In this document: in pieces, positions 63,609-64,000 of the stretch
How the letters are laid out: every line of letters begins with the position of its first letter
Numbering within the stretch: position 1 is the stretch's first letter
Assembly: GCA_017531225.1 (NCBI GenBank)
Contig: JAFXLL010000007.1
Location: 62,001-126,000, forward strand
Origin: Bacteroidales bacterium
GTDB taxonomy: Bacteria; Bacteroidota; Bacteroidia; Bacteroidales; F082
Reading direction: 5' to 3'
Length of the DNA: 64,000 nt
Translations under genes and position numbers: made by a program
The notes under the pieces: generated by a model
Database searches by the model: none
Seen by the model: the letters and a program-made list of their open reading frames with translations, nothing else
What the model was told of the DNA's origin: nothing

Positions 63609-63616
63609 TAATTTTG
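63609..63616 (+). promoter_or_regulatory. -7 box for gldJ
   Basis: TAATTTTG (TAnnTTTG), 52 bp before the ATG at 63669. Confidence 0.5.
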
Positions 63617-63668
63617 CGCACAATAAAAGCGATATAAGATAGTTTTTATAGCACAAAATTTGTTTTTA

Positions 63669-64000
63669 ATGATGATCAGATCAGGATTGAAAGCTTTGAC
63701 TATCTGCCTTTTGGCAGGCATTCTCTTAACCTCATGTGCCAAAAAGACCTCCAGAACCACAGGTTGGGCTTATAACGACCCCAAGAATGGCGGTTTTGAG
63801 GTGACTACTATCAACGAACAACAGGTCGGTCCAGGCCTTGTAGCCATTGAAGGCGGCACCTTCGTTATGGGCGGCACCACCGACAACCTCACATACAGTT
63901 GGGACAATTTGCCACGCAAGGTCACTGTGCCGTCATTCTACATAGACCGCACAGAGGTTAGCAATTTGGATTACCGCGAGTATGTGTACTGGCTGAACCG
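63669..64000 (+). CDS. gldJ: Gliding/T9SS lipoprotein GldJ, 5' part only
   Basis: 110 residues before the window ends. Lipoprotein signal LTICLLAGILLTSC, then TTGWAYNDPKNGGFEV, GPGLVAIEGGTFVMGGTTDN and VPSFYIDRTEVSNLDYREYV. The SUMF1/FGE-like fold beginning and the linker before it match GldJ more than GldK. GldJ is an outer-membrane lipoprotein needed for T9SS motor function. Its position beside porU/porV is the same as in Flavobacterium. A second ATG directly follows at 63672. Confidence 0.88.
   Translation, partial: MMIRSGLKALTICLLAGILLTSCAKKTSRTTGWAYNDPKNGGFEVTTINEQQVGPGLVAIEGGTFVMGGTTDNLTYSWDNLPRKVTVPSFYIDRTEVSNLDYREYVYWLN

Overview
The window reads as a chromosome segment of an anaerobic Bacteroidales (Bacteroidota). 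The basis is: a type IX secretion (T9SS) locus (porU-like genes, porV, gldJ), T9SS C-terminal sorting domains on several secreted proteins, Bacteroidota-restricted families (DUF4301- and DUF5606-type), an Rnf complex in the order B-C-D-G-E-A preceded by rseC, and many genes preceded by the Bacteroidota -7 promoter box TAnnTTTG. The presence of T9SS together with Rnf, and a steroid/bile-acid-type cassette, suggests a gut or rumen lineage, but species and family cannot be fixed from the sequence. Genes are tightly packed. No stretch without a gene exceeds about 230 bases, and I saw no rRNA, tRNA, insertion sequence or CRISPR.

Layout. 1-6.9 kb: the 3' end of htpG, a FISUMP-type lipoprotein, a DUF4301 protein, ftsE, two glycosyltransferases and murB. 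7-8.1 kb: a small accessory patch with an orphan PBECR-like nuclease, a doubtful small ORF and palindromic DNA. 8.1-10.3 kb: pyrD-pyrK-DUF5606 operon. 10.3-13.1 kb: a three-gene operon (steroid 5-alpha-reductase-like, NADH:flavin oxidoreductase, short-chain dehydrogenase) that matches the published Bacteroidota bile-acid 5AR/5BR/3beta-HSDH arrangement. 13.2-16 kb: a small CTD protein translationally coupled to a Cthe_2159-type beta-helix protein. 16-22.1 kb: fba, a compound palindromic element, purB, an MsbA-like exporter, pepD and an isolated rpmH.

22.1-40.1 kb is dominated by cell-surface glycan genes: methyltransferases, glycosyltransferases, a YfhO-type membrane protein, an AT-rich minus-strand block ending in a CDP-glycerol/ribitol-phosphotransferase-like protein and a bifunctional CDP-ribitol synthase, then a flippase and a YihY protein. 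Inserted among them are an L-fucose-type uptake operon, headed by an unusual nucleotidyltransferase-GHMP kinase fusion, and a Panacea-type toxin-antitoxin module flanked by imperfect 32-bp direct repeats.

40.1-45.7 kb: rseC and the complete rnfBCDGEA operon (ion-pumping ferredoxin:NAD oxidoreductase), closed by an intrinsic terminator. 45.8-55.5 kb: a T9SS-cargo locus with a large repeat adhesin, a lipoprotein, a PorT-like outer-membrane barrel and a 1537-residue gingipain-family (C25) protease. 55.5-64 kb: the T9SS core locus, with porV, two tandem PorU-like sortases (both keeping the His/Cys pair), and divergent gldJ running off the window. The last two blocks fit together: C25 protease and adhesin are secreted by the T9SS and would be processed and anchored by PorU/PorV encoded next door.
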